Below, in pieces: positions 48,541 to 58,894 of a stretch of DNA of 64,000 nt (its first letter is position 1; every line of letters starts with the position of its first letter). The position numbers and the translations under genes are program-made. Under the pieces are notes generated by a model. That model saw only the letters and a program-made list of their open reading frames with translations, made no database searches and had not been told where the DNA came from. The DNA is taken from the NCBI GenBank assembly GCA_944472155.2, contig OX235274.1, positions 35,152,052-35,216,051 on the forward strand. The letters run 5' to 3'. The DNA is from Trichobilharzia szidati. Taxonomy: Eukaryota; Platyhelminthes; Trematoda; Strigeidida; Schistosomatidae.

Positions 48541-49908
48541 TTCCCGATACGAATTTAAAACAAGCAATAAAGGTTAATAAAGCAGGATTTAATGAATTCA
48601 TCAAATTTCGGTAGAACTCGTCAGCTGAATACTCTACATACACGGATATATACTTTTGAAGTTACATTGGGAGATATAGGACTGAATACTTTACATACAC
48701 GGATATATATAGTTTTGAAATTACATTGGGAGATATAGGACTGATAAGTAAATAAACTACATTGAATTAGTCATGCAGAAAGACAGGTGCGAATGTTTTT
48801 CCAGGTCATGTGCAATTAGATAAGGGGAGAGAGAGTATGGGAGATCAAAATTAAGATAAATTGCATTACGCTTCAATTACATCACTTAGATAAACAATTA
48901 GACATTAGAGAATTTAACAAGAATTGCAACCAGCGGGATGTCAATAGTAATAGTTATAATAACAATAATAATAATAGTGTTGAAGTGGGTTAAGATAATG
49001 CTACTGATAAAGGATAGTTTTAAATGAATCAAGAATAATAATAATAATAAAATAATAATAAGAGGTAGAATTGTAAGTAAAACGTATTACCATGGTAGAT
49101 TCAGAGTCACGACCATCTCCTTTTGCACACAGAGACCTGGTTTATAAACTCGAATTGCACAAGCCTCTGCAATTGCAAGCATCTTCTTGTTTCTTTGTCT
49201 GCTGACAATGGTGAATGACTTGACTGCGTCGATATCATGCCCGTAATCCACAAGATGCTTTGTTATTGAGGATTTTGGCACTTTGAACTCAGCTGTTTTC
49301 AACCATTTTGGCAAATGCTCCATCATGCGAGTAGACAATCTCCTTTCCGTACGACCTATGTATTTGCTTCCACAAACACACTCAAACTGATACATGCAGT
49401 TTGAAGTGTCGAGGATTGGCGACTGGTCTTTCCCAGATTGTTGAAGCACTCGCTTAGTGGTGTTAAGGAAAACAAGTTTTGCAGCATAATAAGTTCTCTT
49501 GATGGCTTTGTCGAGTCTTCGTTTGACTACTTCCTGTACATCATCTCCTTTGAACGGCAAGTTGATGTAGACAGGTTTCTTCGGAACTGTTTGGATTGTT
49601 TTGCAGCGGGTGTTTTCTTTAGAGTATTTATTAATGAACTTCTCAGGGTATCCATTCTTAGATAAGATATCCTTCAGGGATTTTGTTTCATACTCAACAG
49701 TACTGTCAGAACAAATTTTCCGTACTCTATTGAACAGTGTTCTGACTAAGTTCTTTTTGTACTGGATTGGAACAAAACTCTTGAAATGCATGTACTGTCC
49801 TGTCCATGAGGACTTTCTAAATATAGATCTTCCGATTGTGCCATCATTCATTTTCGCCAGAAAAACGTCTAGGAATTTGATAGTACCATTTTCCTCGTGT
49901 TTCTTGAT
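48541..49908 (-). mobile_element. PLE copy inside RTE R10, best-preserved endonuclease
   Basis: Open on the - strand from 49908 to 49087. It has the RT thumb (GTIKFLDVFLAK, FRKSSWTGQYMHFKSFVP), connector (LKDILSKNGYPEKFINK), basic linker (KRRLDKAIKRTYYAAKLVF) and GIY-YIG endonuclease with an intact YIGRT signature (YQFECVCGSKYIGRTERRL), EHLPKWL, HLVDYGHDIDAVKSF, IAEACAIRVYKPGLCVQK and end NLPW. The RT palm is missing (5' truncation), so it cannot transpose. The apparent extension of the ORF to 50115 is RTE flank. A terminal repeat with a hammerhead lies at 48541-48700, and TACATACACGGATATAT is tandemly repeated there. Confidence 0.92.
48580..48630 (-). ncRNA. Hammerhead ribozyme motif in PLE terminal repeat, intact core
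   Basis: On the - strand: CAG, CTGACGA (48624-48618), GTTCTACC, GAA (48609-48607), a stem III arm self-complementary through ATGAATTCAT and closed by A-U, then C17 at 48586 and CTG. All core bases are as in functional hammerheads. Stem I is at least CAG/CTG. Stem II is only one clear pair, which may limit activity. Confidence 0.68.
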
Positions 49909-50260
49909 TGGTTCGTCGCCTACCTGAGTTTCTTGAGGTAAAAATTCTTTCTGACCGGGCAGACATCTGGTCTTCACTATGGAGCAAGCGCAGTAGGCAA
50001 CTACTAATAAAAGTCTGTAGTAGCCTGTTGGAAAATGCTTACCATGACAGGCAGTGCGAGTTTTTTTACCAATATCGAAGAACTGACTGACACAACATGG
50101 GCATTGAAAATCCAAAATTTGTTATCTATACTGAGTGCAGCAGCAGATTTCCTCCAACCTGTTCTCAGAGTGATGCAGGTTTTCTTTGCCTTTCTGATGG
50201 TGTTTTTGACATCCTCATGCGTTTTGAATGTCTATAATTGAAACGATATTGCCCAGGTAA

Positions 50261-50639
50261 CCATAGCAAAACTAACTTTTTTTATTGACTTTCTTAAGAT
50301 TACATTTTGTTTGTTTATATTTGAAAAATAACTTTCAGAGTTAATAGTGGTATTTGTTGTGAGTTCTATTTTATCCAGCCTTTCTATGACCTTGAAATTA
50401 ATTAATGTTTTTTTTTAAATTTAAAGGCTAAGAGTTCAATTGATACTTTTTGATACATTCCAATAATGGCTACTGTTAAACTTGGATATCAGAATATCAG
50501 AACATAAAACTTTCTCACAATCTAACGAGATCATCAGATGTTATTTTTTGTGTATTTAAGATCAGGTGAATACAGAGTTATCGATTGATGTAAATACTTA
50601 CTATTTAGCTAGAAATGAGATAAATAACTTGTGTGAAAG
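50261..50639. other. Unassigned sequence
   Basis: No feature recognised. Confidence 0.3.
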
Positions 50640-50905
50640 GTGGTGTGATACGGAGAATGTGTTCCGAGGGAATATTATTCTCATATATACCCACAGTTCA
50701 ATAATACTGCACTAGCAGCAGAATACTGCAGATATCTGAACATTCTATATGAGCTTAGAGACAAAGTACTTTTCCCACAGTTCAGTAGTGCATTAGCAAC
50801 GGAATAGTATATTTATTTGAACATTCTGTTTCATGTCGTTTAGTGTAAACCAAAATCACAGGCTCAATGACTGGTTAAATAATATAAACTATATATATAT
50901 ATGTT
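50640..50905 (+). repeat. Dispersed repeat Z (copy 2)
   Basis: Matches 29090-29335 along its length, including the internal partial duplication and terminal AT run. Followed closely by RTE copy R3. Confidence 0.75.
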
Positions 50906-50917
50906 TGATGTTTGTTT

Positions 50918-51745
50918 GATGTTATGTTTGATGTCACACAAAATCGAAGACTTACAAGCGAAAACCGACAAACTGGTCGAAGAAGCAGCAAAGACAGGAC
51001 TGCAGGTGAACATTGACAAGACGGAGGTTATGAAAATAAACAACCAACAGCAACGACAACAACAGCAACATCCAGCGCCAATCACCATCAACCGAAGGGA
51101 TTTGAAAGAGGTTACTTCATTCACTTATCTAGGGAGCATTGTCTCAACTACAGGCAGTCGGAACGGACGAGGATGTCAAATCGAGAATCGGAAAGGCGAG
51201 AAACACATTCATCAACCTGAAACCAATCTGGAAATCTTCGTCACTCAGCCTGCATCAACAACAAAATTCGGATTTTCAATACAAACGTCAAGTCAGTCAG
51301 TTCTTCTATACGGAACAGAAACTTGGCGGCGGGTCACCAAGAATATTTCCAACAGCCCGTTGCGGACCTTTATCAACAACTGTCTTCGCTCTATACTGAA
51401 GATCAGATGGCCGGAAAGAATCACCAACAAGAAGCTATGGGAACAAACAAAACAAGAACCAATCGCCCAACAAATATGCAGGAGAAAGTGGAGATGGATT
51501 GGACACTCGCTGAGGAGGCCGTTGGGTGACATCGCGCGTCAGGCCAATGCTCGAGTGGAACCCGAAAGGGAAGCAGCGAGTGGGACGTCCAAGGGTGACA
51601 TGAAGGAGATCATGTGAAGAAGAGTTGAAACAGTATGGACTTACATGGATGCAAGTGAAAAGTACAGGAGAAGACAGAAGCAAGTGGAGATGTGCAGTTG
51701 AAGCCCTATGTTCCACTAGGAACCCAAGCGAACAATAATATAATA
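50918..51745 (+). mobile_element. RTE copy R3, 3' third
   Basis: Begins just after the catalytic FADD (LCLMSHKIEDLQAKTDKLVEEAAKTGLQVNIDKTEVM). A 238-codon frame then runs through QQQRQQQQHPAPITI, LLYGTETWRRVTK, RWPERITNKKLWEQTKQEPIAQQICRRKWRWIGHSLRRP to the 3' end. Comparison with R1 shows two compensated frame shifts (near 51155 and 51335), so the ORF is partly out of the ancestral frame. The simple tail is ATAATATAATAATA. Confidence 0.88.
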
Positions 51746-51975
51746 ATACACAAAATAATCGAGCAAAGAATATTCTTTTCGATAAATTTCTCTTTTAGGC
51801 TCTACAATTATATATATGTTTATATACGCAGAATATTTTAAATAAGTATAAACACATACATAATTGTAGAGCCTGGAAGAGGAATTTATCGAAAAGAATA
51901 TTCTTTGCTCGATTATTTTGTGTTTTATAGATGTCTAAATGAATATTTATATATATATATATATATAAACAGCAG
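51746..51975. repeat. PLE terminal repeats as a perfect-looking foldback
   Basis: ACACAAAATAATCGAGCAAAGAATATTCTTTTCGATAAATT...GGCTCTACAATTA is mirrored 80 bases later by TAATTGTAGAGCC...AATTTATCGAAAAGAATATTC..., ending AATTTTGTGTTT-like. Resembles other PLE ends but has no coding part between. Confidence 0.7.
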
Positions 51976-52067
51976 TATGATCATTTGAAAATATACCTCT
52001 ACTTCCGTGTTTTACCTTCTGTTGTTACACTACTACTACTACTACGAATAACACTAATGGTGAGAGT

Positions 52068-52648
52068 TAGCTGCAAGCCGAAATTGTAGACAGCAATTTA
52101 CGTCAATTTTACATCCCGAATCAGGGTCATGCAAAAAAGCAATAACAAAGCTTAACCTTGAGGAACTCAACAACCAATCACAGCAGACTTAACGTGTGCA
52201 AATACGATTCGCAGATATATGGCTTAACTTTCTAAGAAACGGCCACAAAGAGATAACAGAATAACCTCCAGCAGGGAAACAACCGCTCAGAAGAGGTTGC
52301 TTTTCTGCTAACAATAACGAATAAAAATCTATAAATATCTGTTGATTTTCTCAATAAACGATCTGTTGCCTGGCCCTTGTCTTCTGTCGTTACATTTGGT
52401 ATCGCTGCCTGCCCTGCACAGTTGAGTGGCGTTCAGGACCCGTCAGCGATGAGGCTGTTACTTGGAATGCTGCTGGGAAGTTGGGCGAAGGCAGCATATG
52501 AAAGTGTGGGGCGAATTGTATTTGCACACGTTAAGTCTGCTGTGATTGGTTGGTGAGTTCCTCAAGGTTAAGCTTTGTTATTGTTTTTTTCTCATGCTCC
52601 GATTCGGGATGTAAACATTGACGTTAATTTTGGCTTGCAGCTACACAG
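52068..52648. mobile_element. Foldback element with ~140-base terminal inverted repeats
   Basis: Left arm 52068-52210 (TAGCTGCAAGCC, TTTACATCCCGAATC, CAATAACAAAGCTTAACCTTGAGGAACTCA, CAGCAGACTTAACGTGTGCAAATAC) is mirrored by 52515-52648. Both outer ends carry TA. The middle of about 300 bases is unrelated and contains AATAAA. No transposase frame. Probably a non-autonomous DNA element. Confidence 0.7.
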
Positions 52649-52659
52649 TACTACCACTA

Positions 52660-53480
52660 CCACCAGGAAGTGCGTTTCACTGAGTCTAGTAGTTTAGATT
52701 TTAGAAATTATTCACCACCCCTCACCAAAGCTACCTACTCAAGCCAGGGAACCAATGAACACTGCAATCAGTTGAAAAGACCATTCCTACTCTCTTTACC
52801 AAAAATAAAATCATGGTATTTAAAACAAGAACATGGAACCAAATTGAAAAATCAAATGAATATTCCACGGCATCAACAAGTACACACGCACACCAATATA
52901 CTACTTAAACACGGATTTCTGCATCACCTTTCGACATTTCTCAAGTATTCTCAAGTCATTTCGAAGTAATGGTTCTGCTTTTATTTTTCCTGATTTATTT
53001 TGTTTCTCCAGTTAGTATTATTACAGGAAAAATTTCCACATGAGAAATATTCTTTCTTTGCACAAATGGCGCTAATGTTTTTGTTTCTACATGATTAACA
53101 AGTGGATTAGATTAACAGCAACAATGAGAATAATAAGCAGGAAGTGTATTTCGCATAACGACAGATTAAACATGTTCTTTTCTTTTAAAAATTGTTTCAT
53201 TTCCTTAACTATTCATAGTAGAATTGCTAATATCTATTGATTTGTTTTGGTGGAATAGGTGCTCATGCAGATTATTGACACTTGGATTAACAAAATTTCA
53301 TAACAATTCATGTTTTACGCATTGAAGCGTTTAATTTCACAGCTATCCACCTACCTACCTACCTACCTATCTGCCTACCCACCTACCTACCCTTCAAACA
53401 ATAATTTACTGATAAGAATGTTTTAGTAATATCAGAAAATCTGAACATGCAAACATTTTCTCGAGGCATGCAATGTACAC
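52660..53480. other. Unassigned, with a (CTAC)n run
   Basis: A 99-codon ORF at 52670-52969 has no recognised motif. A CTAC/CTAT tetranucleotide run lies at about 53347-53395. Confidence 0.35.
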
Positions 53481-53484
53481 ACAC

Positions 53485-53830
53485 AAGTCATGACCAGTAG
53501 GGTGCAGCAGGTCGGGTGTGAGGACAAATACTCGCCGAAGACATTGGCTAGCGGTTGTACTATATCGTGAATTGGCAGAAGTTAGAATTCATGGGGCCAT
53601 TGGATCGGGTCCCAGTGGCTTAATGGTATACGAGCTCGCCTTGTAACCAGAAGCTCCTGGGTTCGAACGCTGTCGGTGGGTGCGTACTGATGAAGAGTCC
53701 CAAACTAGGCTGACGAAACAGCTGTCCAGTACTCCCAGGTTTTCCAATGGTTCTCTAACCAATGTCAGCTCATGATGAAATCCTGTAACCAATCAACCAA
53801 ATCCCTACAAACCAATACTTGAATACTTGC
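53485..53830 (+). mobile_element. SINE-A copy, nearly complete
   Basis: Forward copy used as reference: GTCATGACCAGTAGGGTGCAGCAGG, AGAAGTTAGAATTCATGG, tRNA-like CTCCTGGGTTCGAAC, GTACTGATGAAGAGTCCC...GAAACAGCTGTCCAGTAC (about 53685-53732), TCAGCTCATGATGAAATCC, end CAACCAAATCCCTACAAACC. Confidence 0.85.
53685..53734 (+). ncRNA. Hammerhead-like motif in SINE-A
   Basis: Stem I GTACTG/CAGTAC (6 bp); core ATGAAGA (C3 to A); stem II from GTCC; GAAAC; stem III ACA/TGT; cleavage triplet GTC. In this copy stem II carries a small insertion (AGGCTGAC). Probably inactive because C3 is replaced. Confidence 0.55.
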
Positions 53831-54139
53831 ATTTAGTTTATTCAGAACGAGTGTGAAGGTGTTTTAGCGGAGAAATTGTTTGGGAAATCCCTCCTGAATA
53901 ATCTAATCGCAATATTTCTACTTATTTGGATGCTTCAAGTAAGTTTGTAATTATTATCCGTTGCTCTTTCTCCTAGACTGTCTTCCATTGTTCTCATATT
54001 TGCCTATCATCTGTTCACTTAATCGTAATTATTTGTCTCTGTTCCTGTTTAGTCTCTAATTTTAATGCCTTTCTTTATGGTTGTGTGACGATGATATTGA
54101 TAATGTGTCGTTTGACGATAGGCTTTAGTTTCAGTGTTT

Positions 54140-54475
54140 AGAGGCTGACGGTATTGACGTTCGCGAATTGTACGGAGTATACTAACGCAAGATCTTCTAT
54201 AGTATTTGCTTTCGTGTACCAAAGACAAAGCAAAAGGCAATATTGATCGTCCAAAGTACGTGATATATTTCGGGACCAAATAGTAAACCGTATTGAGTGC
54301 TTAACTAGCTAGTGATCGTGCACGAACGTGACAGGACGGAGTACCAAATGGCTAGGATGCTTGACCGGAAGCCTTCAGCTAAACAAGTCGACTTAAACAT
54401 TGAGGGTCAGCATTCGATGTTCAGTGATGATTGCTGTGATCAATAATTTTGGGGAACTATTTACCGCTACAAGTG
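54140..54475 (+). repeat. Dispersed repeat X, copy 2
   Basis: Inverted partner of 552-912. In this orientation the conserved short frame reads VHERDRTEYQMARMLDRKPSAKQ. Confidence 0.7.
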
Positions 54476-55340
54476 AGTCAGGGTCGTTCTGACCTTGAAC
54501 TAACTGTAGGAAACGTCTGGTGCATGATTCTTGCTGACAGAAGTTTGATCCCACCTTGTTGGGCATATTCTACTTGATTCGCATGTACTTCTTTCGGCAC
54601 TTATTTTGTACCTGGAAAATTACCTTGTGTATAGCTGCCTGACGGTACTGTCGGGTTAATTTCGTGTTCTTGATTTTATTATTCTTAAATAGAGCCACGT
54701 ATAGATTCCAGCCACAAATAATCGTCATTTTGGTGTCTTTGGAGCGTTTAGTGAATGTGCGTCTCTCAGAGAAGTTTCGGACAGCTATACATCAGCACGC
54801 GAAGATCGGTTCCCTGAGCTCAGACTAAAACACATCGGTTTTGGTCGTTACAAGGCTAACAAGCGACCAGTGAGGTGATGAAGAATAATTTCTGGCTTCT
54901 CACTCAAAAAGAACTAACGAATGGGATGAATTACCCACGAATGTTAATGTGTGACGTATCAGGCATATCTATGGCTTAAAGTGTTCTTAACTGACACCGA
55001 TCATCTGGCAGCTATGAATGGTTGACGTTTTGAGAATTATTTATTGTTTTCACTTGTCACGATACATATATTTTTAGACATACTTCCTCCTCGACTGTAC
55101 ACTCTAACCTTCATTGTTCTGTCTCATTCAACAGACAGTCTAGGAAAGTGTAATTCAGTAGTATGATTTATACACCAGACAATAAATATCACCTATCTGA
55201 ATGAGAACTAATGATAATATCTGTCTTTCTCATCCTTCAGTAAATGAATGTTAGTTAAACATATTATATTTCAGTCAACTAGTTATACCAGCGTGCTACA
55301 GCGTGGTTATTCGAAGACTTCAAACAACGATAACAGTTCT
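54476..55340. other. Unassigned sequence
   Basis: No gene or known element recognised. Confidence 0.35.
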
Positions 55341-55344
55341 GAAT

Positions 55345-56040
55345 GAAATAAAAGACAATTCAGCGATGAAAAATCTGTTTATCGATGAAACAATCTTTGA
55401 GGGCTGTACAGTAGTAAATATATATTTAAAAGTTGTTTTATTAGTGAATTGATATCAAAAAATTTTTAAAAATGTCAAGTGTTATCTAAAAATCTTAAAA
55501 ATTAGGAGTACGATTGCGATAAGAATTAAGATGTGAAGTGAAGTGGAAAGAGTTCAAGTGGTAAAATAAAATAAAGTAAAAACTAGAAAGAACATTACTA
55601 TGACCAAGGTAAAGAAAGAGGTTTGACGAAACATTTTTGAACACATAATTTAGGTTTCTGTTCATGTATAGCTAAAGGTTCGGCTATGAATAAGTGAAGA
55701 AAACGTAAACTTTTGGAGCGATTCAATTTTGCTTCGTAGATAACCTTGAAGGATGAATCACGTGGGGCTGAATGACCAGACTCTAACAGGTGATCACAAA
55801 TAGACGACTTCGCAGTTCTACGTTCACCTTTCATTAACCAAACCGGAAAGTGTTCAGCTACACGTTTTCGGAGAGTACGCTTACAACGTCCAATATAATC
55901 AGCTCCACAGGAGCAGGTAAAAGAGTAAATGCACATAAATGTGGACAAAAGCGGTAATCTATCCTTGACGCATTGCCTAATCATATTTTGGCAGGTAAAA
56001 ACTAGTTGCAAGTCAGCTGCAGGAAAAGTGCGTTTAATAC
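55345..56040 (-). mobile_element. PLE fragment, distinct lineage
   Basis: Terminal block AATTCAGCGATGAAAAATC..GTTTATCGATGAAACAATC, then a 137-codon - strand frame (56011 to 55598): CIYSFTCSCGADYIGRCKRTLRKRVAEHFPVWL, ICDHLLESGHSAPRDSSFKVIYEAK, AEPLAIHEQKPKLCVQK, ending LPWS. The YIG signature is intact. RT absent. It differs clearly from the 41-49 kb PLEs. Confidence 0.85.
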
Positions 56041-56049
56041 ATGATTTAT

Positions 56050-56725
56050 TTCATGTTTGACCACAGTCCATAATCAGTTTGAGAACAATTGAAAACCAAC
56101 AGGAAGTACTGGACAGCCGCTTCGTCCTTCTAGATTGGGACTCTCCACCCACAAGCATCCTAACCGAGGACCAGAGACCATTTGGCCAATAGGACCGGAC
56201 TCAGTGGCCGGCCCATGAATTCTAACTTCCACCGATTCGTGATTTTAGCGGGACCACCAGCCAATGTCGTCCGTGGCGAGTATTTGTCCTCACGATCGAG
56301 GTGGTGATGTCAGCCCGTGATTAAACTTGATACAAATCAAATCCCTCCAAACTAACTGTCGAAAACAAATCCGATGCTGGCTAGTGACTGAATACAGGAC
56401 GAAGTTGACTGGAGTTCTAGCGAGAAGTCATGACCAGTGGAGTGCACCATGTAGGGATGAATATATTCGTCAGCGACGACATTGGCTTGTGGTGGTCATG
56501 CTAAAATCACGAACTGACCACCGAATTGCGTCCAAGGGGTTGAACAGTCTACGAGTTAGCCTTGTGAACGGAATGTCCTGGGTTCGAACCCTGATGGCGT
56601 GTGCATACTGTTGAATAGTTTCAAACCAGTAGGACAAAACAGATATTCAGTACTTCCTGTTGGTTTCCAATGGTTCTTTCACTGCCATCACCTCGTGATC
56701 AAACGTGATTATATTAACTAGAACG
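56050..56725. mobile_element. SINE-A inverted pair
   Basis: 56050-56340 reverse copy (GTACTGGACAGCCGCTTCGTCC..., AATTCTAACTTCCACCGATTCGTG). 56390-56725 forward copy (GAAGTCATGACCAGTGGAGTGC, CTGGGTTCGAACCCTG, AAACAGATATTCAGTACTTCC). The AAATCAAATCCCTCCAAAC terminal segment lies between them. Confidence 0.75.
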
Positions 56726-57277
56726 TGTATCAATCTACTGTTGAGTCGGTGGTGAAGATTTTTCTTCACAGAACTATCAGTTCGCCAGTCTACAAGAATA
56801 CTTCCAAGAAAATCTCTCTTCATCAACTTTCAAATCGCATCTTAGATGAAATCGTGATTGAAGTGTCATTGACACCTCAAAACCAAAGAATATCAATTTG
56901 GAGGAAACTTCAACGTTAAAATTTTCATCTCACAATTTTATTTATTGTTCACAAGCATTTGAAAAATTATTTTGCCTTCGTGGTAACACGCTATCATCGA
57001 CTTTTTGATATGATATTTAAATATTTTCCATCCAACATTGCGAAACAACGAATTACTCCATGTTAACACTCACATCAAAGTCTAGAAGTACTTCGTAGTG
57101 TCAGACTATTCCTAATAGTCTTAGCTTGGCAAACTGTCATTGACATAGTGGGTGTTGAAAATCTCCAGCGTGTCGGAATTCCAGTTAGCTGACTCTGACG
57201 TTTCATAAGCTGATGTTACGAGACTCTCCGGCTAATTCTGTATGATTAGGATTGACAGAATCCTCGACTGGTTAGCT
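56726..57277. other. Unassigned sequence
   Basis: A 64-codon ORF at 56725-56919 has no recognised motif. Confidence 0.35.
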
Positions 57278-57290
57278 AGTGTGATTGATA
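57278..57290. repeat. Target-site duplication of RTE R6 (left)
   Basis: AGTGTGATTGATA, perfectly repeated at 58217-58229. Confidence 0.88.
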
Positions 57291-58216
57291 TTATTTATTT
57301 ATTATTATTGTTTCCTTTAATTCCTAGAGGAACATAGGGCTTCAGCCGCGTGTCTCCATTGCGTTCGGTTCTCTGCTAGAGTCTTCACCTGGCTCCAAGT
57401 CTGCCCACACGCTTTCATCTCCTCTTCACATGACCTCCTCCAAGTCACCCTCGCACTGACGGCCAACTCGCCGCTTCCCATTCGGGTTCCACTCGAGCGA
57501 TGGCTTGTCTAGTGATGTCACTTGATGGTTTCCTCAGAGTATGGCCAATCCAACAACTGCATTTCTTCCTGCCTATTTGTTTCACAATCGGTTCCTGGTT
57601 GGTTCGTTACCTGCCAGAGATCCCTGTTGCTGATCTTTTCTGGCCATCTGATCTTGAGTATTGAGCGAAGACAACTGTTAATGAAGGTCTGTAGTTTGTT
57701 TGAGATGCTCTTTATGACGCGCCAAGTCTCTGATCCATGCGTATAGTACCACTGACTTCACATTGGAGTTGAAAATCCGGATCTTATTTTTGATGCTGAG
57801 TGCTGTTGACCTCCACACAGACTTGAGAGTAGTGAAAGCTTGTCTTGCTTTTCCGATTCTTGCTTTGATATCCTCGTCAGTTCCGCCTGTAGTTGAAACG
57901 ATGCTTCCCAGGTTGGTAGGTAAAAGAGGTTGTTTCTTTCAGGTTCCTTCCATTTATGCTGATCGTTTTCTGTTGTTGTTGCTGGTGTTGGCCAGGAATC
58001 TTCATCACCTCTGTTTTCTCTATGTTCACCTGAAGTCCTATCTTCTCTGGATGCTTCTTCTGCCAACTTGTTGCTTTTCGCTTGCATATCTTCCAGTTTG
58101 TGGGAAATCAGACATATATCATCGGCGAAGTCCAGATCCTCCAAGTTTTTTGTGTGGGTCCATTTTATGCCTGTTTCCTCATTGCCCACTGTTTGTCGCA
58201 TTATCCAATCTACTGC
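57291..58216 (-). mobile_element. RTE copy R6, 5'-truncated
   Basis: The reverse-strand frame 58200-57758 reads NEETGIKWTHTKNLEDLDFADDICLISHKLEDMQAK with an intact FADD, then frame-broken C-terminal parts (RWPEKISNRDLW-type, CSCWIGHTLRKPSSDITRQAI) and the AATAATAATAAATAA tail. Subfamily of R4 and R5. TSD of 13 bases. Confidence 0.9.
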
Positions 58217-58229
58217 AGTGTGATTGATA

Positions 58230-58890
58230 AGCAAAGAGTAAATTAGGACTCCTTTACCTGATATTTGTGGATTACCTCTAATTAATTCAGTGGAATTATC
58301 ATCTGCTTATGAGTTTGGTCTAGTAGCTTAGCCAGTAAAGAGTCGGACTAGTAGTTCGCAAGCCACAAGTTCAAATTCCAGATTATCACCTAAAATTTAA
58401 CCATCACTCACTATATCAATCAATAATAGTTTGTGAACCAAAGTTTTTTTTAACTGTTTTCATAGTTTTATTGCTCATTTTTTGTTGTTGTACGAAGAAA
58501 GTCTAAAGTTCAGATGGTGACAAACAAAAGTCGGAATTCTCACAAATAGTGTTGTAAATATTTAAAATTATTATTATTATCAATTGTTTTCAAAGTATCC
58601 TCTTGAAAATGTGTACTTTTATAAGAATTCATTCATCTTCACAACTTAGATGAAATTTTAATCGATCTAAACATTGATTTTACCAGAGAAGCAAATCAAT
58701 AAAAAATTAAAGTGCATTAGCTTCCTATTTCATTTTGTTAATTTCAGGTTATCGCAAATTCACGTTCATAAACTTGTTTTGCATCAGACTATAAGGTAGT
58801 TGAGTGAAACACTTGACAAACTAATTACACTTGAGTTATTTGCATTATATTTTCAAACATCACTCACTTCATATAAACCTTCCGATCTGA
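58230..58890. other. Unassigned, with a weak tRNA-like stretch
   Basis: 58315-58375 (TAGTAGCTTAGCCAGTAAAGAG...ACAAGTTCAAATTCCAG) has weak A- and B-box resemblance. The rest is featureless. Confidence 0.35.
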
Positions 58891-58894
58891 CAGT

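Larger units (their letters stand above)
48234..50260 (-). mobile_element. RTE copy R10 split by a PLE
   Basis: The 3' part 48234-48527 (GTTCCAGCTGGAACATAAG, ATCTGTTGAGAAACAG) continues at 49922-50260 (CGACAAAACTGG-like; GACATCTGGTCTTCACTATGGAGC, AAAGTCTGTAGTAGCCTGTTGG). Strongly decayed. Confidence 0.7.

Noticed and set aside
49909..50115. N-terminal extension of the 342-codon PLE ORF
   Set aside because: It lies beyond the target-site duplication at 49909-49921 and is RTE R10 sequence read in another frame.
52670..52969. 99-codon ORF as a coding exon
   Set aside because: No recognised motif, no convincing splice signals and low-complexity composition.
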